64,000 nucleotides of DNA. Source: Paragemmobacter straminiformis (GTDB lineage: Bacteria; Pseudomonadota; Alphaproteobacteria; Rhodobacterales; Rhodobacteraceae). The position numbers and the translations under genes are program-made. Each line of letters starts with the position of its first letter. Within the stretch, counting starts at the first letter, position 1. Under the pieces are notes generated by a model. The model did no database searches. It was not told the DNA's origin and saw only the letters and a list, made by a program, of their open reading frames with translations. This document shows positions 18,004 through 27,541 of this stretch, piece after piece. The DNA lies in assembly GCF_014243445.1 (NCBI RefSeq), contig NZ_JACLQD010000002.1:248001-312000 (forward strand), read 5' to 3'.

Positions 18004-18993
18004 CTATTTCGGCAGGCCGTGCGACCAGACGAGCCGCGCCTGTTCGGCCGTCAGCGCATGGCTTGGCGGGGCCATGAGAAGGCGTCCGAACAGGCTGCGC
18101 CACGCCTCGTCCTGCATCAGCGCCAGAAAGCGCGCCTTGCGCCAGCCCTGCGCGCTGGCGTGCAGCGCGCCAAGGACGGGGTCGGCATGAAGCGCATCCC
18201 GGATCGGGCGGCTGTCGAGCGACTGGATGGACCGGTCGGTCGCATGGTTCAGGTTGCGTTCGATCCAGTAGCCAAGGTCGAAGGCCGAGGCGTCGCGGTT
18301 CGCCCGCCCGCGCGCGGCTTTGACCAGATAGCCCTCCATCGAGCCGAGGGCGTAGTGGTTGATCTGTGCCAGCGTGTAATTCGGCGTGCCGAGACCTGCA
18401 AAGATGCGTTTCGGGCCATCGGGAAGGGGGCGGCCCGCGCCGTCGAACCAGAGGAAATCGCCCTTGGGGCGGTGGACGCCAAGTTTCACGCCCCCGGCCG
18501 GACGGAACAGGGTTTTGTACATCACCGCCCGCCACGGCCAGTCGATCGGGTCGCCCGCCGCCTGAACGAAGGTTTCGGTCACGGGGGCATCGGGCAGCGA
18601 TACCACCCCTGCGTTGCCGAACATGCGCCATGCCAGCGGAATGGCCGTCGCGGCGGGCAGCGCCGCGAAAAGCGCGGGCAGGCGGCGGTCGCCGAGGTGG
18701 ATGTTCACGAATTCATCGACATCGAGGACCATCGCCCAATCGGCGGCGCGAAGCAGCGGGTGCCTTTCGGCGGCCTTCAGCGCGGCCCATTGCGGACCGC
18801 GGTCATGCGGGGCGTTGCGGATATGGGTCAGCCAGCCAAGGTCGGCCAGACGGTCGAGCATGGCATCGGTGCCATCGGTGCAGTCGTTGGAAAAGACCAG
18901 AAAATCGGTGAAGCCCGTGGCGCGGTGATGGGCCAGCCATTCGAGCAGGAAGCTCGCCTCGTCTTTCACGGTCAGAATGGCCAGCACGCGCAT
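18004..18993 (-). CDS. Glycosyltransferase family 2-type protein
   Basis: A 329-aa protein with the N-terminal GT-A beginning VLAILTVKDEASFLLEWL, a nucleotide-sugar contact SNDCTDGTD, and the metal-binding stretch VLDVDEFVNI (DxD-like). This group (often annotated as glycosyltransferase family 2 or DUF4422-like) modifies polysaccharide or lipid acceptors; acceptor and sugar are unknown. The start at 18993 is where family similarity begins. The C-terminus lacks membrane helices. It shares strand and neighbourhood with the unknown protein downstream, and the pair may act together. Confidence 0.85.
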   Translation of the reverse strand: MRVLAILTVKDEASFLLEWLAHHRATGFTDFLVFSNDCTDGTDAMLDRLADLGWLTHIRNAPHDRGPQWAALKAAERHPLLRAADWAMVLDVDEFVNIHLGDRRLPALFAALPAATAIPLAWRMFGNAGVVSLPDAPVTETFVQAAGDPIDWPWRAVMYKTLFRPAGGVKLGVHRPKGDFLWFDGAGRPLPDGPKRIFAGLGTPNYTLAQINHYALGSMEGYLVKAARGRANRDASAFDLGYWIERNLNHATDRSIQSLDSRPIRDALHADPVLGALHASAQGWRKARFLALMQDEAWRSLFGRLLMAPPSHALTAEQARLVWSHGLPK

Positions 18994-19112
18994 GGCCAAG
19001 CGATAGCACGGGCGGGCGGGCATCGTCCATTGGTCGCAAGCGGGGCTTGTTCGCTTGACCCCCGCAGCGGGCAGGGCCAAGCATGGGGCGGCACTTGGGG
19101 GAGGGTTTGGCT

Positions 19113-20018
19113 GTGACGGTTCCGGCATCCATCGACGCGGTTGAAGCACTTCTGGCGGGGCAGGGCTATGTCTCGTCGCGCCCGCTGGCGACGGTGGTGT
19201 TTCTGGCGCTCAGGCTCGGGCGGCCGCTGTTCCTCGAGGGGGAGGCGGGGGTGGGCAAGACCGAGATCGCCAAGGCCATCGCGCAGGCCCTGGGGCGGCG
19301 GCTGATCCGGCTGCAATGCTACGAGGGGCTGGATGCGGCCTCGGCCGTCTATGAATGGAACTTTGCCGCGCAGATGATCGCCATCCGCACGGCGGAAGCC
19401 GGGGGCGGGGCAGACCGCGATGCGCTGAAGGCCGAGTTGTTCACCGAAGATTACCTGATCGAGCGCCCGCTTTTGCAGGCCATGCGCCCGCAGGACGGCG
19501 GCGCGCCCGTGCTGCTGATCGACGAACTTGACCGCACCGACGAACCGTTCGAGGCCTTTCTGCTGGAAGCGCTGTCGGATTTTCAGGTGACGATCCCCGA
19601 GCTTGGCACCATCAAGGCGCCCGAGGCGCCCATCGTGATCCTGACCTCGAACCGCACGCGCGAGGTGCATGATGCGCTCAAGCGGCGCTGTCTTTACCAC
19701 TGGGTCGATTACCCCAGCTTCGAGCGCGAGCTTGACATCCTGCGCGCCCGCGCCCCCGAGGCGCAAGAGGCGCTGAGCCGCGAGGTCGTGGCCTTTGTCC
19801 AGAAGCTGCGGGGCGAGGATCTGTTCAAGCGTCCCGGCGTGGCCGAAACCATCGACTGGGCGAAATGCCTGCTGGCGCTGGATGTGGTGCAGCTTTCGCC
19901 CGAGGTGATTGCCGATACGCTCGGGGCGATCCTGAAATATCAGGACGATATCCAGAAGATACAGGGCTCCGAGGCGAAGAAGCTGCTCGACGAGGTGCGC
20001 AAGGGTCTGGTGGCATGA
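19113..20018 (+). CDS. MoxR-family AAA+ ATPase (CoxD-like)
   Basis: Cytoplasmic AAA+ chaperone of about 301 aa. Walker A GEAGVGKTE is at 43-51, Walker B VLLIDELDR about 100 residues later, and TSNRTREVHDALKRRC carries the sensor and arginine residues. Such ATPases work with VWA proteins to mature metal enzymes; CoxD with CoxE is the known example for CO dehydrogenase. I choose the GTG at 19113, seven bases after GGGGGAGGG; an ATG at 19083 is the alternative and would add 10 residues. It is coupled by ATGA to the next gene. Confidence 0.9.
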   Translation: MTVPASIDAVEALLAGQGYVSSRPLATVVFLALRLGRPLFLEGEAGVGKTEIAKAIAQALGRRLIRLQCYEGLDAASAVYEWNFAAQMIAIRTAEAGGGADRDALKAELFTEDYLIERPLLQAMRPQDGGAPVLLIDELDRTDEPFEAFLLEALSDFQVTIPELGTIKAPEAPIVILTSNRTREVHDALKRRCLYHWVDYPSFERELDILRARAPEAQEALSREVVAFVQKLRGEDLFKRPGVAETIDWAKCLLALDVVQLSPEVIADTLGAILKYQDDIQKIQGSEAKKLLDEVRKGLVA

Positions 20019-20908
20019 CCGACCCCGCGCGCCATCTGCGGATGCTCCGCCCCGCCAAGGGGGTGCTGGCCTTTTACGACGGGCGCGACGGGCATCGCTT
20101 TGCCCGAGGGGCGAACTGGGTCGATGACGGGGCGCTGTCGCTGGGCATCGCGTCCTATGCTGTGGTGAGCGGCGCTGCGGCGCTGGTCTATGACACCCAT
20201 GTCAGCCGCGCCCATGCCGCCCGCATCAAGGGCTGGCTGGCCGCCGAGGGGGTGCGCGACATCACCGTGGTGCTGAGCCATTGCCATCTTGACCATATCG
20301 CGGGCACGGCGGAATTCGCGGGCTGCGAGGTGGTGGCCAATGCCCGCACCGCCGCACATCTGGCCCGCGACAGGGCCGCGATCGAGGCGGGAAGCCTGTC
20401 GGGCCTGCCCGCCATCGCGCCGCTGGTCCTGCCTGACAGGGTGTTTTCGGGTGAGACGGTCTTGCAGATCGGCGCGACCGAGGTGCGGCTGGTCGAGGCG
20501 AACATCCACAGCGACGATGCGACGGTGCTTTGGCTGCCCGAAAGCGGGCTGCTGCTGGCGGGGGATACGGTCGAGGATACGGTCACCTATGTCGGTGATC
20601 CGGCGGCCTTTGCCACGCATCTGGCCGATCTGGCGCGGCTGGCGGCGCTGTCCCCGCGCGCCATCCTGCCCAATCACGGGGCCGAGGCGGTGATCGCGGG
20701 CGGCGGCTACGGGGCAAGCCTCATTCCCGCCACGGCCGATTACATCCGCTGGCTGACGGGGCTGCGTGACGATCCGGCGCGGCAGGACACCCCCCTGCAC
20801 GAGGCCATCGCCGCGCAGCTGGCAAGCGGGGCGCTGACGTGGTTTGCGCCCTATGAACGGGTCCATGCCCAGAACATCGCGCGCAGTCTGGCGGTGCTGC
20901 ATGGCTGA
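20015..20908 (+). CDS. MBL-fold metallo-hydrolase
   Basis: A 297-aa metallo-beta-lactamase-fold protein. The metal site H89-x-H91-x-D93-H94 (SHCHLDH) is intact, with a further histidine in ANIHSDD, the bridging aspartate in LLAGDTVED and the last histidine in LPNHG. The substrate is not evident. It is sandwiched between the MoxR ATPase and VWA genes, overlapping both by 4-8 bp, so its product is probably needed together with them; this insertion is not part of the classical cox accessory set. Confidence 0.88.
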   Translation: MTDPARHLRMLRPAKGVLAFYDGRDGHRFARGANWVDDGALSLGIASYAVVSGAAALVYDTHVSRAHAARIKGWLAAEGVRDITVVLSHCHLDHIAGTAEFAGCEVVANARTAAHLARDRAAIEAGSLSGLPAIAPLVLPDRVFSGETVLQIGATEVRLVEANIHSDDATVLWLPESGLLLAGDTVEDTVTYVGDPAAFATHLADLARLAALSPRAILPNHGAEAVIAGGGYGASLIPATADYIRWLTGLRDDPARQDTPLHEAIAAQLASGALTWFAPYERVHAQNIARSLAVLHG

Positions 20909-22172
20909 CTATGCCCCGCTCGATCTGCCCGAGGATGGCAAGCTGTCCCACAACATCGTCCATTTCGCCCGCGCCCTGCGCAAGGCGGGCTTGCCCATCG
21001 GGCCCGGTCGGGTGGTCGATGCCATCCGCGCGGTCGAGGCGGCGGGCTTCACCCATCGGGGCGATTTCTACTGGACGCTGCATGCCTGCTTTGTCAGCCG
21101 CCCCGAACAGCGGGCGGTCTTTGCGCAGGTGTTCCGGCTGTATTGGCGCGATCCGCGCTATCTTGAACATATGATGAGCCTGATGCTGCCCGCCGTGCGC
21201 GGCGCGCAGGAGGACCGGCTTGCCGACAGCGCCGAGAAGCGGGCGGCCGAGGCGCTGCTTGACGGGGTAGAGCGCGACATTCCCCCCCCGCCCGAAGCGG
21301 ATGACGCCGACGAGGATGCCGAGATCGAGATCGACGCCTCGGCAACGCTGAGCCATGAGGAGCGGCTCAAGACGCTCGATTTCGAACAGATGGGCGTGGC
21401 CGAGGTGGCCGAGGCCAAGCGGATGCTGGCGCGCATGTCGCTTCCGGTGAAGCCGCTGGTCACGCGGCGCATGGCGGCGGGCGGGGCGCATGCGATCGAC
21501 CCGCGCCGCACGATGCGCGCGGCCCTGCGGCAGGGCGGAGAGATCACGCGGCTTGAGATGCGCTCGCCCGGCACGCGCTGGCCCAACCTTATCGTGCTGT
21601 GCGACATCTCGGGGTCGATGAGCCAGTATTCGCGCCTTATCCTGCATTTCGTCCATGCGGTGGCGAACCGCAAAGGGCAGGGCTGGGCGCGGGTGCATGC
21701 CTTCACCTTTGGCACGCGGCTGACCAACATCACCCGCCATCTGCGGGGGCGCGATGTCGATGCCGCCCTGCGCGCCGCCGGAGCCGAGGCGCAGGACTGG
21801 TCGGGCGGCACGCGGATCGGGTCATGCCTGCGCGGGTTCAACCGCGACTGGTCGCGCCGCGTATTGGGGCAGGGGGCGGTGGTCCTGCTGATCACCGACG
21901 GGCTTGACCGCGACGATTCGGGCGCCCTTGCCTCCGAGATGGAGCGGTTGCACCTGTCCTGTCGCCGCCTGATCTGGCTGAACCCGCTTTTGCGCTGGGA
22001 TGGTTTTGCCCCCAAGGCAGGCGGTATCCGCGCGATGCTGCCCCATGTCGACGCCTTTCGCGCGGGCCATTCCATCGCCTCGCTCGAGGCTTTGGCGCGC
22101 GCGATTTCCGATCCCGGCGACGGGGGCGAGAAATCAAGGCTGATGCGGATGCTATCGCATAACAGCGCGTAG
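20901..22172 (+). CDS. VWA domain protein, CoxE-like
   Basis: A 423-aa protein. The N-terminal half is helical with an acidic linker (about 127-146, EADDADEDAEIEID). The C-terminal von Willebrand A domain has the metal-ion site DISGS at 235-239 and TDGLDRDD. CoxE-type proteins pair with MoxR/CoxD ATPases to insert metal or sulfur into molybdenum hydroxylases. The ATG at 20901 overlaps the end of the metallo-hydrolase gene by 8 bp. The last codons contain one half of a 13-bp direct repeat (TATCGCATAACAG, 22153 and 22218). Confidence 0.9.
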   Translation: MADYAPLDLPEDGKLSHNIVHFARALRKAGLPIGPGRVVDAIRAVEAAGFTHRGDFYWTLHACFVSRPEQRAVFAQVFRLYWRDPRYLEHMMSLMLPAVRGAQEDRLADSAEKRAAEALLDGVERDIPPPPEADDADEDAEIEIDASATLSHEERLKTLDFEQMGVAEVAEAKRMLARMSLPVKPLVTRRMAAGGAHAIDPRRTMRAALRQGGEITRLEMRSPGTRWPNLIVLCDISGSMSQYSRLILHFVHAVANRKGQGWARVHAFTFGTRLTNITRHLRGRDVDAALRAAGAEAQDWSGGTRIGSCLRGFNRDWSRRVLGQGAVVLLITDGLDRDDSGALASEMERLHLSCRRLIWLNPLLRWDGFAPKAGGIRAMLPHVDAFRAGHSIASLEALARAISDPGDGGEKSRLMRMLSHNSA

Positions 22173-22233
22173 CGTTTCGTTGGAACCTGCGCCTTGGCCT
22201 CGCGTTATAGGCGGTGATATCGCATAACAGAGC

Positions 22234-22254
22234 AGTTGAAGGTCACATCCGGCA
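22234..22254 (+). promoter_or_regulatory. Motif shared with the region upstream of fabZ
   Basis: AGTTG followed after three bases by GTCACATCCGGCA, 76 bp before the OmpA-like gene. The same arrangement (AGTTG, three bases, GTCACATCCGGCA) occurs at 60847-60867, 65 bp before fabZ, and weaker similarity continues downstream of both. Candidate shared promoter or regulator site; the factor is unknown. Confidence 0.4.
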
Positions 22255-22329
22255 GGGAAGGCCCAGGTTGCACCCCTGTTCGGGGAATCGCTGGCGGTCT
22301 CTGCCGACCTGACATGGAAAGGAATTCGC

Positions 22330-24465
22330 ATGAAACGGCTCCTGATCTCGACGACGGCGCTTTCGGTGGCGCTGATGCAGATCAACCCTGCCGCCCTTAT
22401 GGCGCAGACAATGACCGAGGATGGCAGCATCATCGCCGATGATGGCTCGGTGCTGTGCCTTGGTTCGCAGGAACAGCCCTGCGACCTGAACGCGGTGATG
22501 GACCAGCTGAAGGCCCAGCAGGCCGACGCCGAAGCCGCCGCACAGGCCGAGGCTGACGCCGCCGCTGCCGCACAGGCCGAGGCTGACGCCGCCGCCGCCG
22601 CACAGGCTGAAGCCGATGCTGCCGCTGCCAAGGCGCAAGCGGATGCTGACGCCGCTGCCGCTGCCCAAGCCGAAGCCGATGCTGCCGCCAAGGCGCAAGC
22701 GGATGCTGACGCCGCTGCCGCTGCACAGGCCGAAGCCGATGCCGCTGCCGCTGCCCAAGCCGAGGCCGATGCCGCTGCCAAGGCGCAAGCGGATGCTGAC
22801 GCCGCTGCCGCAGCACAGGCCGAGGCCGATGCTGCCGCCAAGGCGCAGGCGGATGCTGACGCCGCCGCTGCTGCACAGGCCGAGGCCGATGCTGCCGCTG
22901 CTGCCCAAGCCGAGGCCGATGCCGCCGCCAAGGCGCAAGCGGATGCTGACGCCGCTGCCGCTGCACAGGCCGAGGCCGATGCCGCCGCTGCTGCACAGGC
23001 CGAAGCCGATGCTGCCGCCGCTGCCCAAGCCGAGGCCGATGCCGCCGCCAAGGCGCAGGCGGATGCTGACGCCGCTGCCGCGCAGGCCGAGGGCCTTGCC
23101 GCCCCGACCGAAGAACCTGCCGCGACGGAAGAACCTGCAGCGACGGAAGAACCTGCCGCGACCGAAGAACCCGCAGTGACGGAAGAACCTGCCGCGACGG
23201 AAGCACCCGCAGCGACCGAAGAACCCGCTGCGGCCACAGACCCCGCAGCCGAGGCCACGACCGCCGATCCGGTCGAGGTCGCCCCGCCGACCGAACAGGC
23301 GGTCGAGCAATTGACCACGTTGCTGTCGGAACCCGATGCGGTGGAACCCGCGGCGCTTGAAGCGGCGGCAACCCTTGCCCCCGTCGAAACCACCGATGGC
23401 GAAAAGGTCGCCATTCCGGAATCGCAGGATGCCGAGAATGTCCTGACCCAGACGATCACCGAGGCAACGACCCGCTCGTCCTCGGAAGAGTTCACGGCCC
23501 CCGCAGCGGTCGCGAACACCAAGGACGGCAAGAAGAAGAAGGACAAGGGGCTGACCGATCTCGAGAAGGTCGGTCTTGTCGCCCTGGGCGCGCTGGTCGT
23601 CGGTGCGATCATCAACAACGGCCGCGCCAACACGCGGGACGAAGTCGTCTCGAACAGCGGCGACCGTGTCGTGGTGCGCCGCGACAACGGCGATTATGTC
23701 GTCTACAAGGATGACGACACCCTGCTGCGCCGCCCGGGTTCGACCGTGCGGACCGAAACCTTCCGCGATGGCTCTACCCGGACGATCGTGACCCGCGCCG
23801 ATGGCACGCAGATCGTGACCATCCGCGACGTGACGGGCCGCGTGCTGCGCCGTGCCACCTATGACGGTTACGGCCGCGAAGTGATCCTGATCGACGATCT
23901 GGCCCCCGAAGAGCGGATCGACGTGGCCACCCTGCCCAAGCCGCGCGCCCGTGTCATCAGCATGTCCACCTCGGAGGACGACGCGCTGCTCAAGGCCCGC
24001 ATGGCGGCGCTTGATGCCAAAGAGATCGGACGCACCTTCAGCCTGCGCCAGATCCGCGAGATCAAGGAAGTGCGCAACCTTGCGGCGACGGTCGATGTGA
24101 ACAACATCACCTTCGACACGGGATCTTCCGCGATCAAGACCAATCAGGCCGAAAGCCTTGCCGCGCTGGGCCGCTTCCTTGCCCAGATGGTCAAGGACAA
24201 CCCGAACGAGGTCTTCCTGATCGAAGGCCACACCGATGCCGTGGGCTCGGCTGCCGCGAACCTCGCGCTGTCGGACCGTCGGGCGGAATCGGTGGCGCTG
24301 GCGCTGACCGAATACTTCGACGTGCCGCCCGAGAACATGGTGGTTCAGGGCTACGGAGAATCGGACCTGCGCGTGGCGACCGATGCCGACGAACGCCAGA
24401 ACCGCCGCGTCGCGGTGCGGATCATCACGCCGCTGTTGCGGACGACGACCGCCGGTCTGCAATAA
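22330..24465 (+). CDS. Large OmpA-like envelope protein with alanine-rich repeat region
   Basis: Exported 711-aa protein. A signal peptide ends at about residue 25 (ALMAQ). Residues 43 and 51 are the only early cysteines. Residues about 66-257 are an array of roughly 18 near-identical 10-residue units alternating AAAAAQAEAD and AAAKAQADAD, a TolA-like helical spacer; 258-305 are TEEPAA repeats. A glycine/valine hydrophobic segment lies near 414-430, followed by a beta-rich stretch, and the C-terminal OmpA peptidoglycan-binding domain (about 590-705) carries EGHTDAVGSAAANL. It probably links membrane and cell wall. GGAAAG... ribosome site (AAAGGAA) precedes the ATG. It interrupts the molybdenum accessory genes. 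Confidence 0.9.
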   Translation: MKRLLISTTALSVALMQINPAALMAQTMTEDGSIIADDGSVLCLGSQEQPCDLNAVMDQLKAQQADAEAAAQAEADAAAAAQAEADAAAAAQAEADAAAAKAQADADAAAAAQAEADAAAKAQADADAAAAAQAEADAAAAAQAEADAAAKAQADADAAAAAQAEADAAAKAQADADAAAAAQAEADAAAAAQAEADAAAKAQADADAAAAAQAEADAAAAAQAEADAAAAAQAEADAAAKAQADADAAAAQAEGLAAPTEEPAATEEPAATEEPAATEEPAVTEEPAATEAPAATEEPAAATDPAAEATTADPVEVAPPTEQAVEQLTTLLSEPDAVEPAALEAAATLAPVETTDGEKVAIPESQDAENVLTQTITEATTRSSSEEFTAPAAVANTKDGKKKKDKGLTDLEKVGLVALGALVVGAIINNGRANTRDEVVSNSGDRVVVRRDNGDYVVYKDDDTLLRRPGSTVRTETFRDGSTRTIVTRADGTQIVTIRDVTGRVLRRATYDGYGREVILIDDLAPEERIDVATLPKPRARVISMSTSEDDALLKARMAALDAKEIGRTFSLRQIREIKEVRNLAATVDVNNITFDTGSSAIKTNQAESLAALGRFLAQMVKDNPNEVFLIEGHTDAVGSAAANLALSDRRAESVALALTEYFDVPPENMVVQGYGESDLRVATDADERQNRRVAVRIITPLLRTTTAGLQ
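22523..23094 (+). repeat. Tandem 30-bp coding repeats (Ala-rich array)
   Basis: About 18 tandem units of 30 bp (one of 33 bp) in the OmpA-like gene encode the 10-residue units described there. Synonymous differences (gccgctgcc versus gctgccgcc) show the array is not all recent, yet neighbouring units share blocks, so unequal exchange is likely. The downstream 18-bp TEEPAA repeats (about 23104-23230) are a second short array. Confidence 0.9.
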
Positions 24466-24485
24466 GCGCCACGGACAGAGGCAAG

Positions 24486-24511
24486 GCGCCGCGGGGGAAA
24501 CCCTGCGGCGC
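24486..24511 (+). terminator. Terminator hairpin of the OmpA-like gene
   Basis: An 11-bp G/C stem (one G-U wobble) closed by a GAAA tetraloop (24497-24500) and followed by TTT. It begins 21 bp after the stop codon, a position and shape typical of factor-independent or RNA-stabilising terminators. Confidence 0.75.
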
Positions 24512-24588
24512 TTTCGCATGTGGCCCCCACCTTTTGCCAATGGAAATGCGCCCCGCCCCGCCGCATGATGCACAAGGTGGAGGACGCT

Positions 24589-25601
<1,013 letters not shown>

Positions 25602-25602
<1 letters not shown>

Positions 25603-26609
25603 TGGAGTTCGGCGAGGTGCCAGTCGATGCGGCCGGGGGGGCGATCCTTGCCCATTCGGAAATGCTGCCCGGCGGGCGGCTGCGCAAGGGGCAGGTGCTG
25701 GGGGCGGGCGAAATCGCGGCACTGCGGGATGCGGGATATGCCCGCGTGACGGTGGCGCGGCTCGGGCCGGGGGATGTGGCCGAGGATGCCGCCGCCACCC
25801 GCCTTGCCAAGGCGCTGCATGTCGAAGGATCGGGCCTTGTCGCCAGCGCGGCCTTTACCGGACGGGTGAACCTCAACGCCACGGGCCCCGGCATCGTGGC
25901 ACTCGACGCTGCCGCCGTGCACCGGCTGAACCTGACCGATCCGGCGATCACGCTGGCGACCCTTGCCCCCTTCCAGCGCGTCGCGGCGGGGACGCTGGTG
26001 GGAACGGTGAAGATCATCACCTATGGCGTGGGCGAAGGGGCGCTCGGGCAGGCCTGCGCGGTGGCGGCGGCCGTGGGGCTGCGGGTGCTGCCGGTCACGC
26101 GCAAAAGTGCCGGTCTCGTGCTGACGGATGTCGCGGGGCAAGAGGCCAAGCTGAACCTCAAAGGCCGCCGCGCGGTCGAAACCCGCCTGCGCGCGCTTGG
26201 CATCACCCTCGCGGCGGTCGAGACCGTGGCGCATGACGAAGCCGCCATCGCCGCCGCCCTGTCGCGGCTGCCGGGGGAGCTTTTGCTGATCCTGACAGGG
26301 TCGGCCACATCCGACCCGATGGACACCGCCCCCGCCGCGCTGCGCCGCGCGGGCGGGCGCGTCATGCGCTTCGGCATGCCGGTCGATCCGGGCAACCTGC
26401 TGTTTCTCGGCGACCTTGGCGACCGCCCGGTCATCGGCCTGCCCGGATGCGCCCGCTCGCCCGCGCTGAACGGGGCGGACTGGGTGCTCGAGCGGCTGGC
26501 CTGCGGGCTTGCCGTGACCGATGCCGACATCGCCGGCATGGGGGTGGGCGGATTGCTCAAGGAAATTCCGCAACGCCCGCAACTGCGCGAACCCGCCGCC
26601 AAGCCATAG
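25602..26609 (+). CDS. Molybdopterin-binding domain protein (MoeA/MogA-like fold)
   Basis: A 335-aa protein. The first half resembles the N-terminal region found in bifunctional molybdenum cofactor enzymes; the second half shows the molybdopterin-binding features KIITYGV, a LLILTGSATSDPMDTAPAAL stretch (in part) and VIGLPGCARSPALNGADWVL, as in MoCF-fold proteins. It probably acts in activating or delivering the cofactor. The ATG at 25602 shares a base with the stop of the XdhC gene; a GTG one codon earlier is also possible. No nucleotidyltransferase (MocA) domain is seen. Confidence 0.85.
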
Positions 26610-26620
26610 CCTGCCTGCCG

Positions 26621-26643
26621 CTTCATCCTTGCCCAAATACTCG
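26621..26643 (+). repeat. Composite intergenic repeat, copy 5 (head only)
   Basis: CTTCATCCTTGCCCAAATAC matches the head of the composite repeat, 12 bp after the stop of the molybdopterin-binding gene, but the G-run and hairpins are absent. A decayed or partial copy. Confidence 0.65.
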
Positions 26644-26689
26644 AAACGCCACGCGCGGGTCAGGGCGGGCACGGCACAGGACGGGCGGG

Positions 26690-26708
26690 GATTTTTCGCA
26701 GAAAAATC
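26690..26708. repeat. TTTTC-GCA-GAAAA palindrome
   Basis: Perfect 8-bp stem (GATTTTTC / GAAAAATC) with loop GCA, identical to the copy at 15349, located between the convergent molybdopterin-binding gene and infC, 18 bp from the infC terminator. Confidence 0.85.
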
Positions 26709-26717
26709 GGGGTGCAG

Positions 26718-26750
26718 GAAAAAACGAAAGGCGCGCCGGGGCGCGCCTTT
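26718..26750 (-). terminator. Rho-independent terminator of infC
   Basis: Perfect 10-bp stem (AAAGGCGCGC at 26727-26736 with 26741-26750, loop CGGG) followed on the minus strand by TTTCGTTTTTT. It lies 22 bp past the infC stop. This is the clearest intrinsic terminator in the window. Confidence 0.9.
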
Positions 26751-26771
26751 GAAGCATCCTGCGGGGCGGCC

Positions 26772-27311
26772 TTATTTCGGGCCGATCATCATCACCATCT
26801 GGCGACCTTCGAGACGCGGCATCGATTCGATCTTGCCGGCATCGCCCACGTCGGCGGCCACACGGTTCAACAGCTCGAGCCCGAGTTCCTGGTGCGCCAT
26901 TTCGCGGCCACGGAAGCGCAGGGTGACTTTCACCTTGTCGCCTTCCTCGAGGAATTTCATCACCGAACGCATCTTCACATCGTAGTCATGGGTATCGGTT
27001 CCGGGACGGAACTTGATTTCCTTGATCTCGATGATCTTCTGCTTCTTGCGCGCCTCGGCCTCGCGCTTCTGCGTTTCGTATTTGAACTTGCCGAAGTCCA
27101 TGATCTTGCAGACCGGCGGTTCCGCGTTGGGCGAGATCTCGACCAGATCGAGACCGGCCTCCTCGGCCAGCGCCATGGCGCGGGCGGGGGTCACGACGCC
27201 GATGTTCTCACCCTCGGCCCCGATGAGCCGGATCTCGGGCGAACGGATGCGATCATTCACACGGGGGCCCGTCTCGCGTTGCGGAGGGGCGTTGTGGGGT
27301 CTGCGGGCTAT
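26772..27311 (-). CDS. infC: Translation initiation factor IF-3, likely ATA start
   Basis: IF-3 binds the 30S subunit and checks start codons; 179 aa from the start chosen here. RVNDRIR, VRLIGAEG-type N-domain and the C-domain motifs [12 protein letters not shown] are clear. No ATG or GTG lies near the expected N-terminus (RRPHNAPPQ). An ATA at 27309-27311 has AGGACG six bases upstream, ideal spacing. A TTG 24 bp further up (27335) lacks a ribosome site. E. coli infC uses AUU and is autoregulated through this poor codon; an AUA here would allow the same control. Confidence 0.93.
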   Translation of the reverse strand: MARRPHNAPPQRETGPRVNDRIRSPEIRLIGAEGENIGVVTPARAMALAEEAGLDLVEISPNAEPPVCKIMDFGKFKYETQKREAEARKKQKIIEIKEIKFRPGTDTHDYDVKMRSVMKFLEEGDKVKVTLRFRGREMAHQELGLELLNRVAADVGDAGKIESMPRLEGRQMVMMIGPK

Positions 27312-27323
27312 GGTGGTCGTCCT
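27309..27323 (-). promoter_or_regulatory. infC: Ribosome site and non-canonical ATA start of infC
   Basis: On the minus strand AGGACG (27318-27323) is followed by ACCACC and then ATA (27309-27311). The codon is read as isoleucine elsewhere but would be initiator methionine here. The arrangement fits IF-3 autoregulation by start-codon discrimination. Confidence 0.65.
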
Positions 27324-27541
27324 TTTGTGGTTCAACGGGCAGCGGGCAATTTAAACGCGCTCGTCAAGCCTTTCAACGGGAATCGCCCGAAGTGCAAGCG
27401 CCGATGGCAGGAAGCGGGGTCCGGGAAGGCGGAATCGTTGCCGATCCGGGCGCGTCGCGGGCGGACGGGGATTGATTGTTGCCGGTTTTCTGTCATAGCC
27501 GCGCCATTCCGGAGGCTGTCTCCGGTCAAGGAGTGTGTTCC

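Noticed and set aside
22523-23094. CRISPR-like periodic repeat
   Set aside because: Units are contiguous without unique spacers, and the period is an exact multiple of three within a coding frame.
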